NCBI GenBank assembly: GCA_947095535.1
Contig: OX352773.1
Coordinates: 620,001-684,000, forward strand
Source: Poecilobothrus nobilitatus
Lineage: Eukaryota; Arthropoda; Insecta; Diptera; Dolichopodidae
Direction of reading: 5' to 3'
Length of the DNA: 64,000 bases
Positions 34,374 through 46,559 of the stretch are shown here, in pieces. Below the pieces are notes generated by a model. That model searched no databases and had not been told where the DNA came from. It saw only the letters and a list, made by a program, of their open reading frames with translations. The position numbers were made by a program, and so were the translations under genes. The first letter of the stretch is position 1; each line of letters begins with the position of its first letter.

Positions 34374-36608
34374 ATGAATTCGCTAAATGCAATAGTTCAT
34401 GCTGCACAGTTTATGACGGAAAAACCGAAACTGTTATATGGTTACAGGAGTTTTTGTAAGAAGTGCTTCCACGGAGTTTGTTTAAACGCTCCTAGAGTTT
34501 ATTCTGCATTCCTGGCTCAATACCTTGTATGTGACGAATGCTTGGATTATCACTCCAGCATTAATATGTTATTGGATGAAGTCAAATCTTCGTTCAATAA
34601 CATTAAAGATGAGTACAGATGACTTGCAGCAAAATGTAACGACACAATAAAATACAACTTCGCGTCATTTAATGAAATGGCTAAAGATTATGAAGCCCTC
34701 AATTCTACCTTGAGCAGAACATCACTAAAGCAGAATGATCTTTTGAAACAGAACGCAGTGTTCAATAAAGATGAGTTTATCTCAGCATTAAATTCTACCA
34801 ATGAATCTATCAAATCATAATTCACAACTGCAAAAACTTTCTAATTCAAAATTTATCGAGACTATGACGTTGCAGAGGAATTTAATGAGCAGATAGGTTC
34901 ATTAAAAAAAAGAAATTTCGAATATGGGTATAAAACTAGATGCTAGATACATCTTTTGATACATTTAGATACAATCAAATGTATCTAAGTCGCAACTCAA
35001 AAGATATTTGGACTCAGACTGAAGAATTTTTCAACTATAGTTCAGATCAGAATGCGTTTATTTTTAAACCAATAAACTACAATACAGTTGAAAATTCAAA
35101 AAATATAACTCAGGCTGGCTTATGTTCTGAAACTATCTTATCTGCAGATTATTCAATTCAAGATTCACCCGCCACGTTTTCGAACAATGATATTTCTGAA
35201 ACTGCTTCAAAATCAAGCTTCGTAAACAATTCTTTATATAATGAATTACTTCAGTACAGTGCTGACAATACCAATTTATCTTCACTTAAACTAACAGTAT
35301 CAAGAATAAAAGTTCCACAAATTTCCGCATCTACTTCGATATGTTTGAGCTCTGATAATTTGGATCAATTACCATCTGTAACTAATCCTTCTTCAATTAA
35401 AAAACGTTCTTCAAATACTTCTAAATTGCCAACTAAGAAGGTTAAATTTTTACTTCGAAATCAAAAAGAAATTACTGTACTTTACTAAATGCAGCTTACA
35501 CAAGTTCTAATTATCTCAGTAAGTTTTTAAAGAATAAGTTTAATTTAAATATTGTAATAATAGTTAACATTACTCCTAAGAATCGTAGATTTAAACCGAA
35601 ATATAAATCTTTTAAAGTTATGGAACCTCAATCCAAAGTTTGTGAAATAATAAATTACAAACGATGAAAAAAAGGTACTATAATAAAGCTTTTTAAAGAA
35701 GAGTCTAATTCTAGTAGTAATACACCAAAATTTATTTCACATATTAATACAAGCTTAAACATTAACACAAACAATAATAACAGGCATTCTAAAACACTTC
35801 TTCTCAATCCTTTCGCAGTTCCTTTTAGTAATAAAGCTAAAAAGAAATTTTCAATTCAGAGTTCATTATCTACCAATAGGAAAAGCTACTCTAATTTGAT
35901 ACTTTAAGACCGGTTACTAGTAACTCAAACATAAATAATAATAAAGTTATTAATAACAACAATAATAAATTTAAAAGTAACAATAATAATAATAATCGAA
36001 TTAAAACTAATCAAAATAAAAATAATAATAATAAAAATAAAAAAAATATAAATAATAATTATAACGATAATAATAATAATAATGTTAGTAACGACAATAA
36101 TAATAACAATAATAATTAAAAGGATAATAAAATCATAACGATAATAATAATAATAATGTTAGTAACGACATTATTAAATAATATTAATAATAATAATAAA
36201 CTAGTATTACAAGATCCGCTTGCTTCTCCAATCGTTAGAATGACAAAGCAATCTCTAACAGAAGATTGCAAATATGCTCTGTCAATATTCAGAGATGAGA
36301 GGATTCTCTACAACGTTATACTTTTCTTAGTCTATTTACATAATGATTCGTATAACACCGTTATAGAAGGTAAAACTAGGACTTACCTGTCAGTTCTCAT
36401 TCACAATGAGGGGCTGCCATCTAATTATAAAGATTTATACGATCTTTATCTCATACGATATTTATCTCATAAAAATATAGGCTTCTCTGTTAAAGAGGTC
36501 GAACAGGATCTTAAGGCTTATCGTAGTCGTTGCAATAGCAACTACTACAATCATTTGAGTCAATCTCGTGAGAGTTATAACATGTTTTTTCGTCCAAACT
36601 CTAAGTAA
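34374..36608 (+). pseudogene. LINE copy C ORF1: PHD finger, gag-like and conserved C-terminal domain
   Basis: The ATG at 34374 opens a degenerate PHD finger (SFCKKCFHGVCLNAP, YLVCDECLDYH); its first Cys pair is missing. A TGA at 34620 and another stop near 34818 interrupt a coiled-coil region. A Ser-rich region (34940-35488) follows, then a gag-like block NITPKNRRFKPKYKSFKVM near 35560-35625. Next is the Asn-coding AAT tract (35935-36180). The C-terminal domain (36215-36600) has IVRMTKQSLTEDCKYAL, LHNDSYNTVIEGKTRT, NEGLPSNYKDLYDLY and CNSNYYNHLSQSRESYN. The likely role is binding the element's own RNA; that is inference from position and from ORF1 proteins in general. Confidence 0.78.
35935..36180 (+). 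repeat. AAT-rich tract in LINE ORF1 (copy C)
   Basis: Runs of AAT/AAC with GAT triplets, including a local duplication (AACGATAATAATAATAATAA at about 36063 and 36138). It sits between the gag-like region and the C-terminal domain, as in copy B. Confidence 0.75.
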
Positions 36609-36699
36609 TTACTCAAATTTCAACGAAACTTCAAATCTCATCTCTTTATCTAACGTTACTTACTCTAAAAAATCTTCTCAAACTTTCAACAACATAAAC

Positions 36700-39180
36700 A
36701 ACATGAAAATGTTTTACCACAATTGTAGAGGCAAGCTCAAAAAGCTTTTTGTTGATGCCAAGTCATATAATTTCAATGTATTAGTTATGACTGAAACATG
36801 GCTCAACGATTCGTTTACAAACGAGGAAATTCTTGATGGTAATTGGTCCATTTACAGAAAGGATCGTGATTATCTATCTGCTAATTGTTCGCGAGGAGGT
36901 GGTGTTCTACTTGCTATAAAGAATAACTTATCTAGTGTAGCATTAATCACTGGTACACATCAATCTTTCGATCACCAATTTGTTAAAATAAAACTAGGTA
37001 CAAATAATTTATACCTAGGTATTGTTTATTTCCCTCCGAATTCTGACAATTCCTCATATTCTGATTTTTATAGTGTATATCACAATATTATTCAGAAATG
37101 CATGAGGATGACTCAATTTTTGTGTTTGGTGATTTTAATCGTCCTTCTATTTTTTTTATTGCTGACGACGCTGATAATTTGTTATTAGCAGTTAATTTTC
37201 ATGACGAAATTGACTTCGGTCTTATTAGCGAGTTCTACTAACGATTTACAACAAATTATCAGTTATCCTAATAGTAATAATAAGTGGCTAGAACTTGCAT
37301 TTTCAAATGCATATGACAGAGTGTCGGTTAAACTCGCTGATGATGTTGATAATCTTTTTACCAACTCTGCCCATCATAACGCACTTATTTTCGAGTTCTC
37401 CACTTCTATTCCACTCTTGGCCAAATCTTACAATAATGAAATTGTATACGATTTTTCTAATGCTGACTATCAAAGTATTAATTATGCTTTGTCATTAATC
37501 ACATGGGACGAACTATTAGTTCAACAGGATATCAATTTACTAATCTCTATCTTTTACTCAAATCTGTTTCAAATTATTGATGCCTTTGTTCCTAAAATTC
37601 GCAAAAAGCATAAAACAACAGAGCCATGCTTAGATAGATATCTTAGGAACTTGAGAAATCGGCGCAATAAAATATACAAAAAACGTAAACACCATCAAGC
37701 ACCATGCGACGATTTATTGAATATGTATAAGCAATTTACTATCGAATTTAAACAAAAAGCCAATGCAGCATATGAAAACTATGTGACGGATATTAGCAAC
37801 AAACTTGTTACTGATCCTAAAAAATGTTTTGATTATGTTAATACAAAACGGAAATTATTTGGGTATCCCAATTCAATGATGTCAAAAGACAATGTGGTTT
37901 CTGATTGCCCAAAAGAAATTTGTAACTTCATTTCTGATAATTTTTAACAAGTTTATCGTCCAATACCACCAGCTACCATTTCGACTAACTCCTTATCTAA
38001 TAGCTCACATTTGCTATTTACAGACGTGTATCTTTCTGAAAATGATATTCTTGAAGCAATGTTGAGCCTTGATAAAAAAAAAGGGTGCTGCTCCGGACTT
38101 AATTCCTCCAATCTTCTTACATAATTGCTCTCACAGTCTAATGTTCCCTCTTCATTTTATTTTCAATAAGTCACTTTCAATTGGGATTTTCCCACAAAAG
38201 TGAAAATCTTCCCACTTAACCCCTATTTTTAAAAAAGGGGATAGAGCATCGGTGGAAAATTTACCGAGGTATAGATCCTTTCGACTATACCTAAATAATT
38301 TGAAAAAATTGTGGTTGATAGAATTATTCGTATCATAAATGTAAAACTAAATAAGCAACAACATGGTTTCAGAAAAGGTCGATCAACTACAACGAACCTG
38401 ATGGTTTATACATCTGAAATCCTGAATCAAATGGTGAAAGGGTACGAAGTTGATGCAATTTGCACTGATTTTAGCAAAGCTTTCGATCGTGTAGATCACT
38501 TCACTTTACTAAACAAACTATCAACTTTTGGCATTTCGGGTTCATTTCTTGAGTGGCTTAATTCTTATCTTATAGAAAGAACTCAAAATGTTAAATTTCG
38601 TGGTGTATTATCCAACACCATCGGGGTTAGTTCCGGTGTACCGCAAGGTAGCCATTTAGGTCCGCTTCTGTTTAATGTTTTTATTTCAGATCTTTCGGAA
38701 TATCTAAGCAATATACCTCACATTTCGTGTGCTGATGACCTAAAAATATATCAAGTGGTTAAAAATAATTCTGATGGAGCTAAACTTCAATCAAGCAAGC
38801 AAGTGTTACAAGCTTGGTGCACGTCAAATAAATTGGAACTCAACATACAGAAATGGAAGGTTATTAGCTTTATACGTAAACGGTCTTCTTTAATATATGA
38901 CTACAAAATAAATAATGTAACTCTTGAAAGGATTTTTAGCATTACTGATTTAGGAATTCTTCTCGATAATAAACTTAATTATAATCTTTACTATGATCTA
39001 CTAGTTTCAAAGGTTAATAAAATGTTAGGTTTCATTAAGAGAATAGCTAAAGAATTTAGCAACTTAGCTGAGATAAAATCTCTTTATTGTTCTCTAGTTC
39101 GATATATCTTAGAATACGGTAACATTGTTTGGGATCCAGCGTTTGCAGTTCATTCCAATAGAATTGAATCAGTTTAAAAG
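36700..39180 (+). pseudogene. LINE copy C ORF2: endonuclease + reverse transcriptase, broken
   Basis: Endonuclease: MFYHNCRGKLKKLF, VLVMTETWLNDSF, SRGGGVLLAIKNNLSS, YLGIVYFPPNSDNSS, then after a shift near 37100 VFGDFNRPSI. Linker: NKWLELAFSNAYDRV, KKHKTTEPCLDRYL, TDPKKCFDYVNTKR (37201-37947). RT: AAPDLIPP, HGFRKGRSTTTNLMVY, CTDFSKAFDRVDHFTLL, SSGVPQGSHLGPLLFNVF. The catalytic block reads HISCADDLKIY (Cys in place of Tyr, both Asp kept). Then come LGILLDNKLNY and VRYILEYGNIVWDPAF. The 39274-39555 frame holds the C-terminal tail. Several frameshifts (near 37100, 37190, 37950-38310 and 39180) inactivate it. Confidence 0.83.
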
Positions 39181-39994
39181 CAATTTTTTTATTATCAATT
39201 TTGCTAATCTACCTAGTTACACTACAAAACGTAATTAATTTAACTTGCTTTCTTATCTTTACGTAGACAATTATTGTCATCATGTTTTACTTTTGATATT
39301 TTGAATAATAGTATTTCTATCCAATCTCTTAATAACATGTTGAGACTTAACGATAGTGTTAGGCAAACTAGAAATACTAAATTTTTAATGGATTACAAAC
39401 ATAAAACAGAGTACGGTAGAAATGAACCCATCAATACATGTTCTACTACTTTTAACAAAATTAGTCATCTCTATTCTATATCTATCTCCAGAAATACTTT
39501 AAAACACATTGTACAACTACATTTTTCCAATTTAAAATTAAAAATTTTTTTTTAATTATGATATAATTTTAAACATAACCCATTTATTGTATTGCATTAT
39601 AATACAACTAATAGGTATATGTTTTTTATTTAGATAATTTTTTGTGCATTTTATTCATCGTAATTTAATGCTTTTAAGTAATGTTAATAAAAAATATCCC
39701 TTTTTTTTTTATTTGACTTCTATGTAATAATAAGATATTTATTTACGTTTAATTTGCTACAAAAGTTATTACATAAAATGTTAAATTGTTTGTCATTATA
39801 TGTATGTACATATCTGTACAAATATTATATTTTTGCTAAAATAAAGTTGTAAATGTAGTTTGAATAAAAAAATAATGATAACAATAACAATAATAATAAA
39901 TTAACTTTTTTTAAGATTTAATTTATTATAAATTTAGTTTTAAAAAATTGTTTTGTTCAATTTTAATTATAAGCATTAATATAAGAATTTTTTT

Positions 39995-40019
39995 GTAACG
40001 ACCTTGTTTTGGTCGTTAC
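39995..40019 (+). repeat. 9-bp-stem hairpin at the 3' end of LINE copy C
   Basis: GTAACGACC (39995-40003) and GGTCGTTAC (40011-40019) pair perfectly around a 7-nt loop TTGTTTT. The hairpin lies 27 bp before the target-site duplication and directly before the A-rich tail. In several LINEs a 3' UTR stem-loop is the site the RT recognises; that role here is inference. Confidence 0.65.
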
Positions 40020-40046
40020 GAAATAAAAATAAAATAAATTTAACCT

Positions 40047-41990
40047 CTAATGTCGAATCGACAGTTATAGATAGTTTGCTTGCATGTGGACTTCAACAAG
40101 TTTCTTCTACTAAAAATTTATTAAACAAACAATTACCCCTTCTTTTTACTTCTGACTGGGTAAATGTAACTAGAACATTGACGCCAACACTTCTTTCAAA
40201 AATTGATTGTCATCATCCGCCTTTCAGTTTTCAATATCATTATAATTGTTTAAATAAATCGTCATTAAATATCTCATATAAATTTAATTTTGCAAAAACT
40301 AATTTTTATATGCTTAACAATTTTCTTCTTGTAATTGATTTTAAGTCTTTACTAAACATAAATGATTTAAATAATGCGATTGATAAATTTTACGAAGTAA
40401 TTTACCATGGATTTGACTTATATGTTCCTCGAGTTCGTGATAGAAATATCAATTCAAGCCCACTATGGTATGATGGTGAACTAAAAACTCTTAGAATTAA
40501 AAAAAATAAAGCGTGGAATGTATATTTAAAAAAGAAGGATAATATTTCTTATTCAAATTTTTTAAATTTATTTACCGTATTCAAATCCTTACTGTGTCTT
40601 AAATATGAAGCTTATATTAGTAAAATTGCTTCGCAACTTAATAAACTTAATAAATTGCTTTGCAACTAAATCTTTTTGGAAGCTTGTAAATTCAAAACAT
40701 AAATCCGATCAATATCCAAATTATATGTCGTACAAGGATCAGAATTCTAACGACTGAATTATTATATCTAACATTTTAAAGATTTCTTCGCCGGTAGTTA
40801 TTCTACTTCTTCTTTCGATATTGATGAATCTAATTTTAACCATTTGGAAGACTTTCCAAGTTTACGTCTTCAAAATATTAATTTTACACCAGCCGCAATA
40901 CAGCTTTATCTAACTAAATTGGGTGATAACTCTGCTCCTGGACCACATAATCTCCCAGAAATTATTTTTAAGCGTTGCGCCGATTCCCTATCTAATCCTA
41001 TAGCACTACTTTTTAATAAATCTTTTGCTTCTGGGGTGTTTTCGAATTTATGGAAAGAATCATACATAAGGCCAGTCCATAAAAAAGATTCAAAAAGTAA
41101 TGTTGGGAATTATAGGCCTGTTCCTAAACTATCTAGCTTGCCGAAAATGTTCGAGCTTATTGTCTTTGATGCAATTTATGATTATTGCTCTGAATTTATA
41201 GTGAATGATCAACATGGATTTGTAAAAAAGAGATCAACTGTAACTAACCTTACAGAAATAGCTTCAATTATTTTAAAAACAATGGAAGTTGGGCGGCAAA
41301 CCGAAATGGTCTACACTTAAGTAAAGCGTTCGATCTTCTTCCTCATAGTGTAATTCTCTATAAATTCGGAAAATATATTTTTCCGTATTTCCTAATTAAT
41401 TGGATTGACTCTTACTTAAACAACAGTAGCTATATAGTTCTTTTCAGAACAGCAATTTCAGCATTTTTTGTTGCTAATTCTTGAGTACCACAGGGTAGTT
41501 TATCTTGGACCACTGTAGTTTATTATCTCAAAAAATGATGTTACTAAGATTATTCAGAACAGTTCCATAAAATTGTACGCGGACGACATGAAAATCTTTA
41601 AAGAAGTGTGATCAGTGAATGACGCAGACTCTTTTTTAAAAAGATCTTAATAACTTTATGAACTGGTGTAAATGTAACAATCTTATTTTAAACATTGATA
41701 AATGTGCCGTCATTTCATTTACCCGCTCCTTTAACTTAATCACAAATAATTACACTTTTAATAACAACATAATAAAAAGAATCACTGAATTTAATGATCT
41801 TGGGGTAATTTTTGATTGTAAACTTACCTTTAATACACATATCAACAAGATCATTAGTAATGCAAACTCAATACTAGGTTTTGTAAAAAGATGATCTAGA
41901 GAATTTAATGACCTTTAGTTCGTCCTATTCTGGAGTATGCAAATCATGTCTGGACTCCGCATATTGTTAGAATAGAAGCAATACAAATGT
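40047..41990 (+). pseudogene. LINE copy B ORF2, 3' half (endonuclease end, RT, tail)
   Basis: It resumes at the second CTAAT with ESTVIDSLLACGLQQVS and the endonuclease end DCHHPPFSF. The linker has SSPLWYDGELKTLR. RT blocks follow: NSAPGPHNLPEIIFK, YIRPVHKKDSKSNVGNYRP, HGFVKKRSTVTNLTEI (40844-41320), a shifted SKAFDLLPH, a degraded PQGSL, and the catalytic YADDMKIF near 41576-41600. The tail shows DLGVIFDCKLTFNTHI and ends near 41990. Frameshifts and stops are numerous (for example at 41320 and 41895). Confidence 0.8.
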
Positions 41991-42274
41991 GATGAAAGTG
42001 AATCAATACAAAACTATAATAAATAAAAACATGAGTAAAGTGTAATAAAAAAATCACTATTCAAAACATGTCCAACACTATTTTGTTGTAAAAATTTTGT
42101 GAAATTTGATATAATATAAATTATTTTTATTTATAAAATAAATTTTGCTTTGTATAATATTAATTTTAGATTAAGTATAATTATCTAAATGTAATATGTA
42201 AAATGCTTGAATTAAGTAATAAATAAATAAATTTAAAATAAAAATGTATTCCAGCTTTATTATATATTATTTAT
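41991..42274. other. AT-rich end of LINE copy B, no gene
   Basis: Low-complexity AT sequence with AATAAATAAATAAATTT near 42222-42238. It is probably the 3' UTR of copy B. Confidence 0.4.
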
Positions 42275-43200
42275 ATTATAATTATTATATATTATAATTT
42301 TTAATCAACTTTATTCATGTGTTGTTCTTACAAGCCTAAAAAACTGATAACTATATCATATATATAACAATTTACAATATGAATTCACAATATGTCAATG
42401 TATAACAAAATATCATTTTTAGAATGAGCGAGTATTACCTTCATGTATATAACAAACACAAGCAAGTTACAATATAATTCATTTAAAAAAATATTAAATT
42501 TAAACAATAATTATATAAAATAAAAATTAACAAAATATTTTATGATATTTAAATCTAATAATTAACACCCGTACGTACTACATTATAAATTTAATTAAAA
42601 ATAAAATTTTATATGGAAAAAAAAGAACAAATTAAAGATATAAATTTATTACAAAAAACAAAATTATTAATTGAATAATACATATGGCATTAAAATCATG
42701 GTTATTTTTAACAAAATGTATGAAATTACAAAACAAAAGAAAGTTTCAATAACATGAATATAAATCTCTTTTTAAAGATTCTTTGGTTAGTTGAAAGTTA
42801 ATTTGGGATTTGTGTATATTGCATAGAGACACCATTCTATTAAGTGGTTCAAATCTACCATAATTAGTGCGGTGAAACTTCAAATTAAAGAGGTTAACCG
42901 ATTTTAGCCTATAATATTTGAACAAAAGCTAATGTTGGCTAATAATTGTGTAGATAAAATATTTGCTTTTACCAATTCTGTCAAGAATAATATGTCTGCG
43001 ACGTTAAGACTTTTTTCAAACGTACACATTTGTAAAAGGTTTAGTCTATATTCATACGGGGTAAGGATCTTCCCAAGGGAGATGACGTAGGGGAAATCTA
43101 AGAAATTTTTTTTTAACAGATTCAATTCTGAATATATGGGTTTTATAAAATGGACTCCACACCTGGCTGGCATATTCTAAATTAGGAAGAACTAAGCAAG
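42275..43200 (-). pseudogene. Non-LTR retrotransposon 3' fragment
   Basis: On the - strand, 43200-42740 gives C-terminal RT-tail blocks in broken frames: LVLPNLEYASQVW, RIESVKKKFLRFPLRHLPW, and FHRTNYGRFEPLNRM. The lower-coordinate part (42275-42450) matches the 3' UTR end of the LINE at 21541-21710 almost exactly, including AATTCACAATATGTCAATGT. It is therefore a 5'-truncated copy of that family or a close relative. Confidence 0.72.
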
Positions 43201-43219
43201 TGTTTCCATTAGAGATGAA

Positions 43220-43620
43220 ATGGTGAAATGTACTAATAAAAATATAGACACACTAAATCAAAATACTAGAGAGGAACCTATAAATTTAGAAGAAAATGAA
43301 ATAATATTTAGAAAGGAATATAAAAGAAATAAATTGACTCCTAAGATTGCAAAACTTAAAGTAGAAAGAAACCGAAAAATAATTATTTTAACTAATAAAA
43401 ATAAAAAATTGCACAAATGTAAAATTAAGAGAAAATGATTATTTCAGACTAAGACAACGATAATGGGGCAAATAATACAGATTTAAGACCTGGGGAACAG
43501 AGAAGGATTGATATCACAACAATTAGGACCAGCGCGAATAATATTAGGATATAATAACCTATTACACATAATTGAACTTGACACATACGAAGCTTGTAAT
43601 ACACTAAACATACATTTGTT
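43220..43620 (+). pseudogene. Possible LTR-retrotransposon scrap (pol end and following ORF)
   Basis: A 72-codon frame at 43220-43438 is rich in Lys/Asn and ends NKKLHKCKIKRK, which resembles the basic C-terminal tail of some Gypsy-type integrases (LH-S-LK). Downstream, 43505-43620 reads GPARIILGYNNLLHIIELD, which could start a further ORF of such an element. There is no catalytic motif and no LTR, so this stays tentative. Confidence 0.3.
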
Positions 43621-44432
43621 TTTCATTAATTATTATACTAAGTGCGTAAAAAAAAAATTTTGTAAACAATATTTTTCATAAATACGCGTTCATTATTAAT
43701 TAAATGTTTTTGACCTCTAGTACTCTGAAATTTGGAAAGACTACCGAATGAACGAACTCTACTGGCTGAAACCATTACTGAATATTTGAAGAATACCTAC
43801 TTTCTCAAAAGTTTGCCTTGAGATTTATTAATAGTAATAATAAAAGCTTTCTTTTCGAGTCTATAAATGCTTTTTAACTGTAAACAAAGAAAAAGCCAAC
43901 ATTTTATCTCAAAAAACTACAACTATCTTGTTAATGGTTAACCGTCTGTTATTTTATTCTTTCTTTTAACTAAATACGGCAAACGCAACAAAAAACAAGT
44001 ATTTTTTCAAGGCCATTTTTTTTGTATTTTATTTTTCAGTTCTCTTAGTTTTTATTATTTCATATGTTGATTTTAATACCGAAGTGTCCTCTGGAAATTC
44101 TTATTCATCCATTCACATGTTGGATTTTTCGTATTATTTAGTATGGTAGAGTGTTTTTTAGCTACTTATAAGAATCTAAGAAATCTTACAAATTTTGGTG
44201 TAAGTAACAATTCTAAGCAGTTTGTATTGTCTTTTAGAAAATGTGAGCCTTTAAAAAAATTAGCCATAATTATCACAAAAAAAGTTATGAATAAGTTTTT
44301 CTAGTTCAAACATCTTCATAGTATAGAATGGTATTTGTAAGACGCTATACCTTTCTAATTTCATTTAGAACAATAACGGACATGTTGTTTTTATACACCC
44401 TTATAACCCTGATTTGTTTTTATTTTTTAAAT
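43621..44432. other. Stretch without a recognised gene, left of the duplication
   Basis: AT-rich single-copy-looking DNA. Neither strand gave a protein signature or a clear repeat. Its right edge (44432/44433) is the left breakpoint of duplication unit A. Confidence 0.45.
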
Positions 44433-44644
44433 CGAGAAATGATTTCTTATTCGAATAGTAAGTTAACTTCGCGCACCTTGTATAACTATTTAAAAATTAA
44501 AATTTAAAAAAGTCAAATGAAATAAAAACCGTTCAAATTTATTTTTCTCTTTGATTTTATAATTTTCTAAGTATTGATTCTATAGTTCTAAGTATTTATT
44601 ATTAGTTTTATAACTTTATTACAAAATTGCTAACTTTTGCAAAA

Positions 44645-45115
44645 TTGTTGGTTTGTTTTAATCCAGCATTTTCGGCCAGCGTGTTCGAGTAGCTGCTATA
44701 CAACTTCTTTCTTTACATGAAGATAACTCAGTGTCTATCGGAAGATAAGTATGAGAAATTTTGCAAAATGATTTCGAATTATAGGCCAACAACATCTACA
44801 AAATTTGGTTGGTCAACAGGTTCGGGTAGCTGGTACACCTTTTTAAATACAAATAACTCCGAGTGTATTGAAGGTAGGTATCTGCAATTTTGTAAACAGA
44901 TGTCGAATTGCATGCTAACAACTGCTGTAAAATTTGGTTGGACTAGTGCAGCAGGTTCAGGTAGAAAAAAACTCAATGTTTATTGAAGCTAGGTATCTCA
45001 GGAAGATGTACAAGGAAACAGCGACAAACAACGTGAAGAGAAATATTACGTTCATACGGGTATGCAAGAGTTGACATAGTCTACTCAACTGCACTTTTCT
45101 TCGTTCAAAATAAAT
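44645..45115 (-). repeat. Satellite-type element, reverse orientation (unit A)
   Basis: Read on the - strand, this starts with the left module GAACGAAGAAAAGTGCAGTT, then GTCAACTCTTGCATACCCGTATGAACGTAATAT, as at 60053. It continues through the TATGGCAGCTA / CCGAAAATGCTGGATT body blocks of the 58690 and 60053 elements. An 89-codon frame here (44717-44986) is only a by-product of the repeats. The same piece is at 48851-49321 in unit B. Confidence 0.65.
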
Positions 45116-45241
45116 TTCCTTTTTTCTTTTTTTTTTTGCTAGGATAGGTGGGAATCATCGAAAAACATTATAGAGGAGTGAAAACGAGTACAAGTGCTAC
45201 TCTATGAGTATGTGGGACTTTAACCACCTCCCTTATAAACA

Positions 45242-46071
45242 TCACCTCCCTTTTTTGAGGGAGACTAAACAGCACTGAGTTTTCTTAGGGTTAAAATCGA
45301 CTCGATTCGAAAGAAAATCTCCAATCCAGTTTACAAATACAACACCGAGGCCCATTGCTTTGCATTTAGCAATTAAAGCATCATGCCAAAGTTGGTCAAA
45401 ACCTTTAAAAATATCCAAAGCGACAACATGTAACTCACCCGAATGGTGGAGGCTGATGTTGAGCCTTTCACAGAGGCATGTCATGAGATCACCTGTTGAC
45501 CGAATAGGTTCGGAACCCATATTGACGATGATGAATTAATCCTTTGTTATGTAGATATTTCAGATGCTTTCTATTTATTAAATTTTCCATTATTTTGAAA
45601 AGGACCGCTTTTTTCTCCCTTTTTGGGGATGGGATGTATGTACGCTGTTTTCAACTGGGTAGGATACCTACCCGAAGAGAGGGATAAATGGAAGAGATTG
45701 CGCATTGGTTTCGTAATAGCAGAAAAGGTATTGTGGAGAACGCTGTAAGCGACATCATTTCTAACATAAATAGCGACCCCCCTATGAGGCACAAAATGAG
45801 AGACAAACGAATAATTGTCAACGACAAAGTTGTCGTCTTGACCAACCACCTGGGTCTCACATAATGCTAATATTGCTGGTTTTACTAAATTAAGGTGGTC
45901 TTGGACGGCAAGAAAATTTGACTGCAGACCACGATCATTGCAAAAATTTACGCTAAAATTGGCAATGATTAATAGCAACAATGCGTTTGAAAATATATAA
46001 ATAATATAATCATAAAAAAAAAAGAACACAAAAACCAAAAGATTCAAGTATTTAAAGAATTTGACAAACAA
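45242..46071 (-). pseudogene. Internally deleted Jockey-group LINE (unit A)
   Basis: On the - strand, an endonuclease start (VKPAILALCETQVVGQDDNF, HFVPHRGVAIYVRND) is joined directly to an RT piece (AITKPMRNLFHLSL, AYIHPIPKKGEKS). Next come STGDLMTCLCERLN and ALDIFKGFDQLWHDALI, which is joined to VDFNPKKTQCCLVS. Most of the endonuclease, the PQGS block and the FADD palm are therefore missing. The family is that of 26471-29440. This copy also lacks its 3' end because of the unit A deletion at 45258. Confidence 0.78.
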
Positions 46072-46559
46072 AGTGTAAATTAAAAATTAATTGAATTTTA
46101 ATATTTAGTTCAATAAATAATCGATAACTAGCACTTAATTACCAATTAATTAATATTAAAAGATAAACAATCAATATTAATAAATAATATTAAACATTAG
46201 TAATCACCACAGATAACAAAAAGTTTGCAAAATACTTTCAACAGTTTTTAATTCCCTATTGAAAGTAATTCCAACTCAAAGTCAACTACGAGTAATGTAA
46301 ACGCGATACTTAAATAATGCTTAATGTAAACATAGCAAAATGAGGTAGAAAATTAATAGAATAACAAACAATATAGTTTATCACAAAAAATGTGAATGTA
46401 TGAAAAGGACGGATATCTATTGTTTGATCATTTGACGTGTAGTTCAGGCGCAATATTTGTGATTTTAAAAAAATTAAAATTCGTAAAAATAAAAAAAAAA
46501 TAAAAACTAGAAAAATAAAAATTAAAGTTAAAATATTAATAAAAACAAGTAAATGTAAC

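Larger units (their letters stand above)
33953..40046 (+). mobile_element. Full-length non-LTR retrotransposon copy C, nested in copy B
   Basis: The 6,094-bp insertion is bounded by a 5-bp direct repeat CTAAT (33948-33952 and 40047-40051). It holds a 5' UTR of ~420 bp, ORF1 (34374-36608), ORF2 (36700-39180 plus tail to 39555) and a ~490-bp AT-rich 3' UTR. The 3' UTR ends with a hairpin (39995-40019) and an A-rich tail AAATAAAAATAAAATAAATT. It is the most complete LINE in the window. Related fragments are copy A (4500), the 3' scrap at 58262-58625 and, more distantly, copy B. Confidence 0.87.

Noticed and set aside
44717..44986. 89-codon frame repeated at 48924-49193
   Set aside because: Conserved only because of the segmental duplication; it lies in a reversed satellite-type element and shows no domain.
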